A stretch of 64,000 bases of DNA from MWEI01 sp964600235 (GTDB taxonomy: Bacteria > Desulfobacterota > Desulfomonilia > UBA1062). Each line of letters begins with the position of its first letter. Positions within the stretch are counted from its first letter, which is position 1. Positions 44,297 through 53,866 of this stretch are shown here, one piece after another. The stretch is taken from NCBI GenBank assembly GCA_964600235.1, contig CAZRIV010000006.1, positions 124,001 through 188,000 of the forward strand. The letters are read 5' to 3'. The notes beneath the pieces were generated by a model. The model was not told the DNA's origin. It did not search any database and saw nothing but the letters and a program-made list of their open reading frames with translations. Both the position numbers and the translations under genes were made by a program.

Positions 44297-44572
44297 CTAT
44301 GCATATCGGTTTCTCAGCTTGCCCGCAACCCAGAGAAGAATGAGGCCAAGGGCGATATATGCGGCCGACATGGGGCACTTCTGGAGCGCGTCCGCAATCG
44401 CCTGGTTGGCCGTGAGAAACTGGGCCAATGCCCCGGATTGCGTGTCAATGAAACTCAGCACCGGGTAGGCTCTCCATTCTCCGTCCTTGAGGAACATGAT
44501 GCCCTGGTAGAGAATCATTGCAAATCCGCCTGCCACTGAGACGATGCCCCCCAGAAAGAATACTCTGTCCAC
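44297..44572 (-). CDS. Small membrane protein, two helices
   Basis: 91 residues starting at GTG 44572 behind GGAGG (4-base spacing); this start is clearly better than an ATG 78 bases upstream that lacks a site. It has two hydrophobic helices (VFFLGGIVSVAGGFAMILY and MSAAYIALGLILLWVAG) separated by a loop with FIDTQSGALAQFLTANQA. No family recognised. Its 5' end faces the PpiD-like gene. Confidence 0.55.
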   Translation of the reverse strand: MDRVFFLGGIVSVAGGFAMILYQGIMFLKDGEWRAYPVLSFIDTQSGALAQFLTANQAIADALQKCPMSAAYIALGLILLWVAGKLRNRYA

Positions 44573-44710
44573 GGGTCCTCCTTCATGAGCCGGAAATTCC
44601 GGCAATAAGAGATTGCAGGTATAGTACATCCACAAATGAAATCCTTGCAATATTTTTCCTCTTCAACTATTTTGCCCATCAATATGCCATCGCACATGAA
44701 GGAGATCTGA

Positions 44711-46636
44711 ATGCTTACCTATTTCCGGAAACATTCCAAGGGCTGGCTTGCATATACGGCCTTTGGGGCCATCATCGTTGTGTTTGTACTATGGGGCGGA
44801 AGCTCTTATCTGTCCCGCGAGGAAAGTATGGTCGCCAAGGTCGATCGGCACATCATCTCGATAGAACAATTCTCCAAGGCATATACCGACCAGTTGAAGA
44901 TGTATCAGGAGCGCTATGGTGATGCCCTGAACCCTGAGATGATCAGAAAGCTCAATCTCAAGCAGACGGTCCTGAACAATATGATCGATGACTATATCAT
45001 CGAAATAGATGCCAGGAAAATGGGTCTTGCAATAGAGGGCCCCGACCTTCAGCAGGCCATCGCGCAGATCAAGGCATTCAACAAAGACGGCAGGTTTGAT
45101 GAGAGTATCTACAGGAGATATCTTGATTACGAGCGTCTTACCCCGGCCGAATTCGAACAGAAGCTGAGCAGTGAGCTTCTGAAGCAGCGCTTCGTTGCCG
45201 TGCTTACGGAAAATATTACCGTGCCGAGGTATGAACTCGAATCTACGTTCCATTACATGAATGATACATACGATCTGGCCTATCTTACCATCGATTCAGC
45301 AGCCTTTATGAAGGATCTGCAGGTAACGCCAGACCAGGTTCAGGCATATTTTGAAGGCAACAAGGAACGTTACAAGTTCCCGCCTAGGATCTCGCTCGCG
45401 GCCATCGAGTACCCGGCAGCCAGTTATCTGGATGTCAACCCGGTCACCAAGGAAGATGCCATGGACTATTATCAGGGACATAAGTCTGAGTTCAGCGAAC
45501 CTGCCAGATTTCATGCCCGTCAAATATTCATCAAGATTGCAGAAGGTGCCGATTCCGGAGTGCTTTCTCAGAAGGAACAGCTGATCAAGAAGATCATGGA
45601 AGAGGTGAATGCAGGCAAGGACTTCGCTGCTCTGGCCGGGCAATATTCCGAAGACGAGTTGACTGCTAGAAAAGGCGGAGACATGGGTATGCTGTTGAGT
45701 GAAGGCTATCCCCAGGGCGTCGGCGAGGTCGTGGAGTCCATGAAGGTAGGAGAGGTGAAAGGGCCGATCAGGTCTCCCCTTGGGGCGCACATCGTCAAGC
45801 TTGAAGGCAAGGAAGAGAAAAAGCCCATACCCTTCGAGAAGGTCGAAGCCGCACTGACGGACAAGCTGAAGCTCCAGAGGGCCAGGGTGACCGCCCGCGC
45901 AGAGGCGGAAAAGGCGTTCATGCAGCTCTATGAGCAGCCAAAACCGGATCTGGACGCTTTTGCCAAGGCAGCGAACCTTTCCGTAAAGCAGGCCGGCCCC
46001 TTCTCTGATGGCCAGGATAGCGGGCTCGCCATGAGCGCCGAGGCGATTAAAAAGGCATTCACCTTTAAGGCGGGTGAACTTGGAGAGGTCACGAAAACGC
46101 CGGTGGGATTCCTCCTCTACAAGGTCACCAAGAAAGAGAATGCACGCATACCCGAACTGAAGGAAGTGGCCGACCGTGTTGCGGCTGACCTAAGGACAAA
46201 GATGGCCGTTGAGAAGGCAAAAGAGTATGCAAAAAAGCTCGCCGCCTCTTCACCCGATCAGCTGAACGCCCAGAACCCCGAAACCACAGGTGAATTCACC
46301 CGTGCAACCTATTCGGTGCCGAAACTGTCCATGATCCCGAACATCATGGAGGAACTGGACTCACTGGAGAGCCCGAAGGTCTATGAGCATAATGGCTCAC
46401 TATACCTGGTGTGGATGAAGGCAAGGAATAAGGCGGATATAGGTTCTATGGACAAGAGACTGCATGATATGCTTATGCGGCAACTCACAACGAAGAAACA
46501 GGAACTGACGCTGAAGTCCTACCTGGAACAGGCCAAGGATGAGAAAAAGGGGTGGCATAAGGTAGTGAAGAACGAGTCGAAGATGGAGAGAGGCGAAAGC
46601 TCCAGTAGCCCGCATCCCCTTGCCAGCGACTTTTAA
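44711..46636 (+). CDS. ppiD: PpiD/SurA-like peptidyl-prolyl isomerase
   Basis: 641 residues. N-terminal membrane anchor (WLAYTAFGAIIVVFVLWGG) followed by a SurA-N-like chaperone domain (about 40-190), then a PpiC-type parvulin domain (about 265-365) with FHARQIFIKI, KDFAALAGQYSEDE, KGGDMGMLLSEG and SPLGAHIVKLEG, and a second, more degenerate parvulin-like stretch beyond. This is the PpiD layout: inner membrane-anchored periplasmic foldase. The start codon has AAGGAGATC nearby. Followed by a hairpin terminator. Confidence 0.86.
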   Translation: MLTYFRKHSKGWLAYTAFGAIIVVFVLWGGSSYLSREESMVAKVDRHIISIEQFSKAYTDQLKMYQERYGDALNPEMIRKLNLKQTVLNNMIDDYIIEIDARKMGLAIEGPDLQQAIAQIKAFNKDGRFDESIYRRYLDYERLTPAEFEQKLSSELLKQRFVAVLTENITVPRYELESTFHYMNDTYDLAYLTIDSAAFMKDLQVTPDQVQAYFEGNKERYKFPPRISLAAIEYPAASYLDVNPVTKEDAMDYYQGHKSEFSEPARFHARQIFIKIAEGADSGVLSQKEQLIKKIMEEVNAGKDFAALAGQYSEDELTARKGGDMGMLLSEGYPQGVGEVVESMKVGEVKGPIRSPLGAHIVKLEGKEEKKPIPFEKVEAALTDKLKLQRARVTARAEAEKAFMQLYEQPKPDLDAFAKAANLSVKQAGPFSDGQDSGLAMSAEAIKKAFTFKAGELGEVTKTPVGFLLYKVTKKENARIPELKEVADRVAADLRTKMAVEKAKEYAKKLAASSPDQLNAQNPETTGEFTRATYSVPKLSMIPNIMEELDSLESPKVYEHNGSLYLVWMKARNKADIGSMDKRLHDMLMRQLTTKKQELTLKSYLEQAKDEKKGWHKVVKNESKMERGESSSSPHPLASDF

Positions 46637-46660
46637 CGATAAAAAAACCTTGTATAAGAG

Positions 46661-46703
46661 ATCTGATGATCTGCCGCCACAGGACGGCAGATCATCAGAT
46701 TTT
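46661..46703. terminator. Bidirectional 16-bp hairpin terminator
   Basis: ATCTGATGATCTGCCG (46661-46676) pairs perfectly with CGGCAGATCATCAGAT (46685-46700), loop 8 bases. The plus side ends in TTTT; on the minus side a seven-base T run lies about 10 bases past the stem. Serves the PpiD gene and the convergent GYD gene, whose stop lies in the right arm. Confidence 0.72.
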
Positions 46704-46979
46704 CAGCATCAGCTTATCGAATTCATCAACGGTTATGGCAGGCGCTGTGGTGAATGATATGCCTGTTAATTTATGAAGACCCACGGATGCCTTCACGGCC
46801 TCTTCCATGCCGGGCAGATCCAGGATGAATACCAGGTCTTTCTCGCCAAGCATCGCATACATGCCGATAACCTTGCCTTTGAGCTTCTTCACCAGAGCAG
46901 CTGCCTTTTTCGTGCGGGCCCCACTGACCCCTTTGAGTGCATCTGCGGAATACTTGCCGAACAGAATGAATGTCGCCAT
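46695..46979 (-). CDS. GYD domain-containing protein
   Basis: 94 residues, whole length matches the GYD family: MATFILFGKYSADALKGVSG, GKVIGMYAMLGEKDLVFILD and the end with PAITVDEFDKLM. Proteins of this family are small, ferredoxin-like folds in bacteria with no known function; distantly related members bind ligands in cyanobacterial and rhizobial metabolism. GGGGAGG precedes the ATG. Convergent with the PpiD-like gene over a shared terminator. Confidence 0.85.
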   Translation of the reverse strand: MATFILFGKYSADALKGVSGARTKKAAALVKKLKGKVIGMYAMLGEKDLVFILDLPGMEEAVKASVGLHKLTGISFTTAPAITVDEFDKLMLKI

Positions 46980-47304
46980 TGTCTGTCAACCTCCCCTTGG
47001 GATTTAGTCACATGTCTTCTTGCGAGAAAAGACGGTGCAATGCCCGATTCATGTTGGATTTTCCCTATGCTCGCGAGATGAATGAATCATATGATATCAT
47101 AATACTAATCCTGTTGAGAAGAATAGCAATACCCCAGAGAGGATACAAGATCTCCACAGGTTAATTGCAGTGCCCGATAAAACTCATTGCCAGCAAATAT
47201 ATGGATTCATGAACATGAAGAATGCCTGATAACGATTGGATCTGAAATGCTGTTTTTAAAACAGCACGTTGAATTTTCTGTTGAATATCCCGATAACCAT
47301 TACT
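46980..47304. other. Intergenic region before a hypothetical gene
   Basis: No gene seen. Contains a 19-base palindrome at 47248-47266. No promoter pair is convincing. Confidence 0.4.
47248..47266. promoter_or_regulatory. 19-base palindrome, possible operator or hairpin
   Basis: TGCTGTTTT and AAAACAGCA flank a single T, about 40 bases before the 47305 start codon. Could be a repressor site or a small terminator for an upstream transcript. Confidence 0.4.
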
Positions 47305-47997
47305 ATGCAGGTGATTCCGATCAGATATTGCTTTTCTCAGGGCAAGGGAAACGAGGAGATTTTTGATCTCAGGATAGATCCGCATGAGCTGTTACTCATC
47401 TCCGATCCCCCGGAGGTGCTCCCGGAATGGACTGATATCGAATTTCATCAATGCCCGCATTGTCCACTGGAAAAGCCTCTGCATGTCAGATGCCCCCTGG
47501 CTGTACATCTCGTGAACGTAGTTAGTTGTTTCAGGAGCATTGTTTCATATGAAAAGGTTCATCTTGCCGTCATTAGCGAGGAGAGAACCGTCACGCAGTA
47601 TACCACGGCCCAGAGGGCCATCGGTTCATTGATCGGCCTTATCAGCGCAACTTCAGGTTGTCCTCACACGGTCTTCTTCAGGCCCATGGCGAGGTATCAT
47701 CTCCCCCTGGCCAGCGAGGATGAGACGGTATACAGGGTAACGTCCATGTACCTGCTCGGGCAATACTTCAGAATGAAAGACGGCCTCGATCCGGATTATG
47801 AGTTCAAGGGTCTCATGGACTTATACAGGAATATCGAAATCCTGAACCAGGCCGTTGCAAAAAGGTTGAAGGCAGCCTCTGATGCCGATTCAACCGTGAA
47901 TGCCATAATCCTGCTGGATTTGTATGCCAAGGTGGTTCCCTTTGTTATTGAAGATTCCATGGACGGTATTCGCCATCTTTTCCATCAGATGTTCTGA
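47305..47997 (+). CDS. Hypothetical protein, possibly DUF6901-like
   Basis: 230 residues, soluble. It begins with MQVIPIRYCFSQGKGNEEIF, a beta-hairpin-like start seen in small DUF6901-type proteins, and has HQCPHCPLEKPLHVRCPLA in abbreviated form with four close Cys that may bind zinc. The second half is helical (YHLPLASEDETVYRVTSMYL). A TTG start at 47269 is possible; neither start has a clear ribosome binding site. Function unknown. Confidence 0.5.
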   Translation: MQVIPIRYCFSQGKGNEEIFDLRIDPHELLLISDPPEVLPEWTDIEFHQCPHCPLEKPLHVRCPLAVHLVNVVSCFRSIVSYEKVHLAVISEERTVTQYTTAQRAIGSLIGLISATSGCPHTVFFRPMARYHLPLASEDETVYRVTSMYLLGQYFRMKDGLDPDYEFKGLMDLYRNIEILNQAVAKRLKAASDADSTVNAIILLDLYAKVVPFVIEDSMDGIRHLFHQMF

Positions 47998-48308
47998 AAA
48001 GCAATCTGATTTTATTAAATCCGAAGTCATGCAGGTTTCTCTTGTAATACCGTGATTGACCGGACCGGAATAAAGTTCCCTTTGCCCAGACCCTGTCATA
48101 CATTATTCAATACTTCCCATGTGACATTCCGATAAGAGATGAAAAGGCGGCATCTGCCACAAACGCAATACCCCGGTTTACCCCGGGACGACCTGGGATA
48201 CTATGCAGACGAACGGCAGATATTACAATACGCTATCTGTTTCAGGGATCTCCCGATGTCCGCACATGAGGACCGAGGGGACGGATCGCACTCGCCGCGG
48301 TTCGGGGA
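47998..48308. other. Intergenic region, nothing recognised
   Basis: 311 bases between the hypothetical gene and the sensor cyclase gene; an 81-codon frame here overlaps the cyclase gene in another frame and looks spurious. No clear promoter. Confidence 0.4.
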
Positions 48309-51300
48309 GTGCATTTGTCTGGTAACATACCCGGCCTTCATCCCCCTCGCGCTAATATCAGGCGATATTTCGGCCTTTTCATGATTCTAGCCGCCTGCAC
48401 GGCATTGACGGCCGGGCTGTTCTGGGTTGCCCACAAAGATGCCCATATCAGGCTCAATAAAAAGTTCGAAGGTGATGCCGGCATCCGGACCCATCTGGTT
48501 ATTGATGAATTGAACCACCACGCAGCCCATATCAATACCATGGGAAGATACTTGGATACTGTTGAGGATTCCGACCGCGAGAGATTCAAGGTGTTGGCAG
48601 CACGCATGCTCGATGACGGGTATAAAGGACCGGCTCTCGAATGGGTGCCGAAGGTTACCGGTGAAAGAAGAATCCTTTATGAAACCGATGCGCGCAGGGA
48701 TGGACTCAAAGGATTCCTTTTCACAGAGCTTGATCAGCGAGGCGCCATCATTCCGGCAGAATTGAGGCAGGTCTATTATCCCGGCTATTATGTGGAGCCT
48801 TTATCCGGAAATGATAAGGCCCTGGGCTTCGACCATGGTTCCGTCCCGGCAAGGCTCGGCGCCCTAATGAAGGCATGCGATACCGGCAAGCCTTCAATAA
48901 CAGGACGGACAGATCTTCTCCATGGAGATGTAAGACAGCCCGGTATTGTGATTTACAAACCCGTCTATGAAAAAGATATGCCCTTCCATGCGGTGAAGCA
49001 GCGCAGGGAAGCATTGAAGGGGTTTATAGCGGGGACATTGCCCTCGGGCGCTCTGATAGAGGATGCAATGGAATTCATGCCTCCAGAGGATATGGTCATC
49101 GAGATTGTCGATCCCGCTGCGCCTCAGGAAGAGCGTGAACTCAGCCGGTGGTCTTCTCCTCTGTCCGGAAGAGATGAACCGTTCGGGATTTTCTTTCTCT
49201 ATCCCGCCACGTTGAATTACAGCCGGCACTTTTATTTTGCCGGGAGGCAACTTCGTATTGATGCGGCGGCAGGTCCTATGTACAAACGGCAATACTACTC
49301 CGTGTTCCACTGGCTGATCCCGCCTCTGGGGATTATGCTCGCCATGATTCTCTTTTCGTACCTCCATGCAGCACTGACAAGGCGTGAACGGGCAGAGGCC
49401 CTTGTCAATGAGCGTACCGCAGAGCTTAAGCTAAGCGAGAAGAAGTACCGCGGCCTGTTCGAACAAAGCAGGGAAGGTCTGGTCATCTGTGACCTGAAGG
49501 GGATCATCCTCGATGCCAACCAGGCAACCCTTGACATGATGGGATATTCCCTTGATGAAATCAGGGGCAGATACTACCGGGAGTTCATTCCTGAAAAGTG
49601 GCGGGACCTCGATGCGGATCTTATCAGAAGCCAGCTCTTTAAACGTGGGTATTCAGAGTTCCAGGACAGGGAGTGCATCCGTAAAGATGGTGCCGTTATC
49701 CCCACCAGTGTCAGGGCATGGCTGCTCAAAGATGCTCAGGAGGGTAGGGCTACAGGGGTAATTGTCTGGTTCCAGGACATCACCGAGATCAAGAAGGCGA
49801 CCGAGGCCCTGAAAAAAAACGAAACAAGCCTCCAGGAAGCCCAGGCTCTCGCCCATATCGGCAGCTGGGAGTTTGATCTTGTGCGCGGTGATCTCCAATG
49901 GTCCAGTGAGTGCTACCGTATTTTCGAGGTCGATCAGAGTGAGTTAAAGGTTTCATACGATAATTTTCTTGCGCTGGTTCATCCACTAGAACAGGGCAGG
50001 GTTAATGAGGCCTTTCTGCATTCGGTTCTGAGTCATGAGCAAAATGTGATCGAGCACCGCCTGCTCATGCCCGATGGCCGTATCAAATACATTCACCAGG
50101 ACTTCAAGGTCTTCTTTGATGATCAGGGCAGGCCTGTCCGTCTGGCAGGTACTGCGCAGGATATTACGGAACGCAAGAATTTCGAGGAAGAGTCCAGGAT
50201 AAACCAGCTCAGGATGGAGAGCCTCCTGCGTATATCCCAGGGGAAATTCGATACTGTACAGGAGTTGTTGGATTTCGCGCTCGATGAGTCCATCAGGCTT
50301 ACCGGAAGCAGGATAGGATACATCTATTACTATGATGATGTGAGTATGGAATTCACCTTGAATACCTGGTCCAGGGATGTGATGAAGGAATGTTCCATCA
50401 ACGAAAAGAAGACCGTTTATCATCTGGATAAGACAGGGATCTGGGGCGAGGCTGTCAGACAGGCAAGGCCTGTCATGCTCAATGACTTCAAGGCGTCTCA
50501 TCCGTTGAAAAAGGGATATCCTGAAGGTCATGCCCCTTTATACCGGTTTTTGACCATCCCGGTTTTCAGCAAGGGGCGGATCGTAGCGGTGGTGGGCGTC
50601 GCGAACAAAGATTCGGATTACACCACGTCGGATATACAGCAGCTTACCTTGCTCATGCAGTCGGTATGGCAGGTGGCTGAACGCAAAAAGGTGGAGCAGG
50701 CTTTACAGAGCGAGAAGGACCGTGTCCAGATGTACCTCGATACGGCCGGAGTAATGTTTCTCGTGCTCGATAAGGATGCAGTCGTGACACTCATCAACCA
50801 CAAGGGCTGCGAACTTACGGGGTTTGCGGAATCGGAGATCATCGGCAGAAACTGGTTTGAGACCATCATCCCTGAAGAAGAGAGGGGTATGCTAAAGCAT
50901 GCCTTCGATCGTATCATCGCAGGAGAGATAGAGCATGCAGAGTATCACGAGAACTCCATAGTGACCAAATCGGGCAAGAACAGATTGTTTGCCTGGCGCA
51001 GCACCGTCATAAGGGATGGGGACGGAAACGTCACGGGGACCCTGAGTTCGGGTGATGACATCACGGAAAAGAGGCTTGCAGAGCAGGAACTTCATGTAAG
51101 CCGTGAACGGTTCAGGAAGATTATCGAAGACATGCCTCTGGCTGCATCGTATACGGACGAGGAAGGGAACATAGAATACAGCAACCGTGTTTTTGTTGAG
51201 CTTTTCGGCTATTCACGTGAAGACATCCCCACCATTGAGGACTGGTTCGCTTGTGCATACCCTGATCCGGTGTATCGCGAAGAGGTCATGGCCAGGTGGA

Positions 51301-52325
51301 ATGCTGATGCCACGAGGGCCAAGGTGGAAGGCACCAAGATCGGCCCCGGAGAGTACATTATCACCTGCAAGGATGGCACCCTCCGGACGTGCGAGATCAC
51401 CGGGACTTTCATGGAAAAGGGTCTCATGGCCGTATTCAACGATATTACCGAGAGGATACATGCCGAGGAGAAGATCCGCCAGAGTGAAGAGCGATTCCGG
51501 GTCCAGTTCAAGGGAATCCCGGTCCCCACATGCATATGGGAGTATAGGGACGGGGATTTTTATCTCCTGGATTATAATGATGCGGTTGTTGATTTTACCC
51601 GGGGCAGGATCGCGACCTATCTGGGAATCGCGGCAAGCAGGTTCTATGACGGTAAGGCTTTGTACACGGATGATATGAGGCGGTGTCTTGAAGAGCGTAC
51701 ACAGGTTGAGAACAGGTTCTGGGACAATCTCAGGACGACCGGGGAAAAGAAATTTCTTGCAGTCAAATATGCATATGTCCCACCCAATCTGGTCATGGTC
51801 CACATGGAAGACATCACCCTCCAGAAGGAGGCCGAGGAGCATCTGCGCTACCTGAGCATGCACGATCCGCTGACAGGCCTTTATAATAGGCTTTACTCGG
51901 ACACGGAGATCGAACGGCTGAAATCGAGCAGAAAGTATCCGGTGAGTGTCATGGTGGTGGACATCGATGGGCTCAAGGCAGTAAACGACAAAGATGGTCA
52001 TGCGGCAGGAGACCAGCTAATCAAGAATGCCGCATATGTCCTCAAGCAGACATTCCGACCGGAAGACATGGTGGCGCGCATCGGAGGAGATGAGTTCCTG
52101 GTGGTATTGCCTTTGATGGACGGGATCACCCTTGATCAGTCTCTCAGGCGACTGAAGGTTTACCTTGCCAATTTCAACGCCAGTAGCCCGGATACGCCGG
52201 TGAGTTTCTCAGTCGGAACGGCAACGGCCCACAGCAGTGATGATCTTGAAAACTGCATCAAGCAGGCAGACATGGTCATGTATCTGGAAAAGGCCAGGAT
52301 GAAGGCCCTGCATTCCGGGGATTAA
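48309..52325 (+). CDS. Membrane sensor diguanylate cyclase (CHASE-PAS-PAS-GAF-PAS-PAS-PAS-GGDEF)
   Basis: 1,338 residues. A first membrane helix near 20-45, a CHASE-type periplasmic domain (about 60-260; YVEPLSGNDKALGFD is its signature), a second helix near 335-360, two PAS domains (about 375-500, 505-640), a GAF domain (about 645-800), three PAS domains (815-1190) and a GGDEF domain (about 1200-1335). The active motif reads RIGGDEFLVV and an inhibitory I-site RPED stands five residues before it, so c-di-GMP synthesis with product inhibition is expected. There is no EAL domain. Start uncertain: GTG 48309 or TTG 48315. No neighbouring c-di-GMP gene, although the MshEN ATPase at 40185 is a possible target. 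Confidence 0.9.
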   Translation: MHLSGNIPGLHPPRANIRRYFGLFMILAACTALTAGLFWVAHKDAHIRLNKKFEGDAGIRTHLVIDELNHHAAHINTMGRYLDTVEDSDRERFKVLAARMLDDGYKGPALEWVPKVTGERRILYETDARRDGLKGFLFTELDQRGAIIPAELRQVYYPGYYVEPLSGNDKALGFDHGSVPARLGALMKACDTGKPSITGRTDLLHGDVRQPGIVIYKPVYEKDMPFHAVKQRREALKGFIAGTLPSGALIEDAMEFMPPEDMVIEIVDPAAPQEERELSRWSSPLSGRDEPFGIFFLYPATLNYSRHFYFAGRQLRIDAAAGPMYKRQYYSVFHWLIPPLGIMLAMILFSYLHAALTRRERAEALVNERTAELKLSEKKYRGLFEQSREGLVICDLKGIILDANQATLDMMGYSLDEIRGRYYREFIPEKWRDLDADLIRSQLFKRGYSEFQDRECIRKDGAVIPTSVRAWLLKDAQEGRATGVIVWFQDITEIKKATEALKKNETSLQEAQALAHIGSWEFDLVRGDLQWSSECYRIFEVDQSELKVSYDNFLALVHPLEQGRVNEAFLHSVLSHEQNVIEHRLLMPDGRIKYIHQDFKVFFDDQGRPVRLAGTAQDITERKNFEEESRINQLRMESLLRISQGKFDTVQELLDFALDESIRLTGSRIGYIYYYDDVSMEFTLNTWSRDVMKECSINEKKTVYHLDKTGIWGEAVRQARPVMLNDFKASHPLKKGYPEGHAPLYRFLTIPVFSKGRIVAVVGVANKDSDYTTSDIQQLTLLMQSVWQVAERKKVEQALQSEKDRVQMYLDTAGVMFLVLDKDAVVTLINHKGCELTGFAESEIIGRNWFETIIPEEERGMLKHAFDRIIAGEIEHAEYHENSIVTKSGKNRLFAWRSTVIRDGDGNVTGTLSSGDDITEKRLAEQELHVSRERFRKIIEDMPLAASYTDEEGNIEYSNRVFVELFGYSREDIPTIEDWFACAYPDPVYREEVMARWNADATRAKVEGTKIGPGEYIITCKDGTLRTCEITGTFMEKGLMAVFNDITERIHAEEKIRQSEERFRVQFKGIPVPTCIWEYRDGDFYLLDYNDAVVDFTRGRIATYLGIAASRFYDGKALYTDDMRRCLEERTQVENRFWDNLRTTGEKKFLAVKYAYVPPNLVMVHMEDITLQKEAEEHLRYLSMHDPLTGLYNRLYSDTEIERLKSSRKYPVSVMVVDIDGLKAVNDKDGHAAGDQLIKNAAYVLKQTFRPEDMVARIGGDEFLVVLPLMDGITLDQSLRRLKVYLANFNASSPDTPVSFSVGTATAHSSDDLENCIKQADMVMYLEKARMKALHSGD

Positions 52326-52430
52326 ACCCTGTTTAAGTTTTACACCCCTTCAGACGCAAAAGCCGGCCTAGAACAAGGGGGTTGAGAAAGAACGCTCGGT
52401 GATGACCTTACTGTTTCAAGTGATTCTTGA

Positions 52431-53369
52431 TTACTGAGGATTATCAAATACTCTTCTTGCCTCAACCATCCGGGGCAGGTACAGGTTGGTATCCAGTTTT
52501 TCGACCGCTATCTTGCGGTGTCGGTCTGACGAGGCATGGATGAATTGCCCCTTTCCTATGTAAAGCCCGACATGATCTATATGGCTTCTCCTGTTGCGCA
52601 TGTTGAAGAAGATAAGGTCTCCCGGCCTCAGGTCATACAGGGAGACATGGCTTCCTTCCAGAGCCTGGTCACGCGATGTCCTGCCCAGTGAGATGCCGTT
52701 TTCATTGAATACGTGCTGGACGAATCCGGAACAGTCGAACCCTTCAGGGGATGTGCCCCCATAGCGGTAGGGTGTCCCCAGGTAGCTGAATGCGGATTCC
52801 AGTATACTCAGGGTCAGTTCATCGAGTTCCTCGTCATTCATGCCCTGCCTGAACTTCTCGGGTGCATCCTTGGTCAGCCAGAGATCTACGACAGGGTCGA
52901 TCTTTCTTTTTCCATCCCCGGCCGGGACTGATTGGGCATCGCCGGCTTTTGCCCTTTTTGCGTAGCGGTGATGTTTATGCCCGGCCTTGTGCCTGGCCAC
53001 TTTTGTCTTTTTATGGTTCTTGTTCTTGGCGATGCCTGCTGAATGAGCCTGTTTCTTTTTAGGACTGTTTTTTGCGATATGTGCCTTTTTGGCAGATTTG
53101 CCAGCGGTTTTTATCTTGGTTTTCTTCTTGGCCAGCTTGTCTTTTTTCTTGGTAGTCTTTTTGGCGGTCTTTGCCTTGTGTGCCTGTTTGGATGTGCTGT
53201 GCGTTTTCTGGATTGTCTGTTCGGTTTCGATATGCTTCTTTACCGTTTCAACGGGCGTCGTAAGAGAATTGTTTGTTCGTGCCTGGGCTGAACGTTCGAA
53301 ATCTATCCCAATGGTAAATCCTATAATCATGAAGAATATAACTGGAACGGGTAAGAATCTACTCAGCAT
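52431..53369 (-). CDS. NlpC/P60 peptidoglycan hydrolase with lysine-rich linker
   Basis: 312 residues. N-terminal signal, then a stretch of about 75 residues (about 65-140) very rich in Lys/Ala/His. The catalytic domain (about 185-310) has GTPYRYGGTSPEGFDCSGFV (nucleophile Cys), LRPGDLIFFN, HVGLYIGKGQFIHASS (His) and a conserved late basic residue. It cleaves peptide stems of peptidoglycan in the periplasm. The basic linker may bind anionic wall polymers or nucleic acid. A start ATG at 53369 with no strong ribosome binding site in view. Divergent from the transporter region. Confidence 0.85.
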   Translation of the reverse strand: MLSRFLPVPVIFFMIIGFTIGIDFERSAQARTNNSLTTPVETVKKHIETEQTIQKTHSTSKQAHKAKTAKKTTKKKDKLAKKKTKIKTAGKSAKKAHIAKNSPKKKQAHSAGIAKNKNHKKTKVARHKAGHKHHRYAKRAKAGDAQSVPAGDGKRKIDPVVDLWLTKDAPEKFRQGMNDEELDELTLSILESAFSYLGTPYRYGGTSPEGFDCSGFVQHVFNENGISLGRTSRDQALEGSHVSLYDLRPGDLIFFNMRNRRSHIDHVGLYIGKGQFIHASSDRHRKIAVEKLDTNLYLPRMVEARRVFDNPQ

Positions 53370-53634
53370 AACAAAACCCCCTCGTTCTCAGGTAATATAA
53401 ATTATGTCGGCCCTGAATGCGGACCACTGAAATATTAATATTGATTACAAAATTAGCATTCGATGTACATCGTGTCAAGGATTAGGTAAAATAACGATAT
53501 ATTACAGTTACATAAAACTCATTCTTCATGAATGAGATATTGTAACAGCTTGAATTTACTGTAGTCGATAAAAATAATCAAAAAAGCTCTGAAATCTTCG
53601 CGAAAACGGCTGTGCGCGTTATAGTAAATATCCG

Positions 53635-53663
53635 TTGACAAGGCCTTATACAGGGCCTATACC
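53635..53663 (+). promoter_or_regulatory. Sigma-70 promoter for first KimA-like gene
   Basis: TTGACA (53635-53640) and TATACC (53658-53663) with 17-base spacing. Transcription from about 53670 begins just before the riboswitch P1 stem. Confidence 0.72.
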
Positions 53664-53669
53664 TGGCTG

Positions 53670-53795
53670 CAAATAGAGCCTAAATCCGCTTATATTGCAG
53701 ATGCGGGGGACCCGATTTTGGGGGCGCATTCCCGGATAAGGATAGGGCACTTCCAGGCCCGAGCCCGTCAGCTAACCTCGTCGGCTTTTGGAAGG
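53670..53795 (+). promoter_or_regulatory. c-di-AMP riboswitch (ydaO/yuaA class), copy 1
   Basis: Contains the conserved GGGGGACCC and later CCAGGCCCGAGCCCGTCAG then CTAACCTCGTCGGC, hallmarks of the ydaO/yuaA aptamer; P1 forms between AGCC (53677-53680) and GGCT (53783-53786). These aptamers bind c-di-AMP and switch off potassium uptake genes. A second hairpin, CTGCTT (53829-53834) with AAGCAG (53859-53864), abuts the start codon and could control translation; no U-run terminator is seen. Confidence 0.88.
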
Positions 53796-53866
53796 ATATA
53801 TTTTGGATGATCGTGTATGGTGTGTCGCCTGCTTCTGGAATGATCTATTGTCAATGGTAAGCAGTC

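Larger units (their letters stand above)
53370..53866. other. Intergenic region with promoter and c-di-AMP riboswitch
   Basis: The first 260 bases between the NlpC gene and the promoter at 53635 are AT-rich and show no gene. The remainder is the promoter and riboswitch leader of the first KimA-like gene. Confidence 0.6.

Noticed and set aside
51213..52001. 262-codon minus-strand frame
   Set aside because: Antisense to the PAS/GGDEF region; no start signals.
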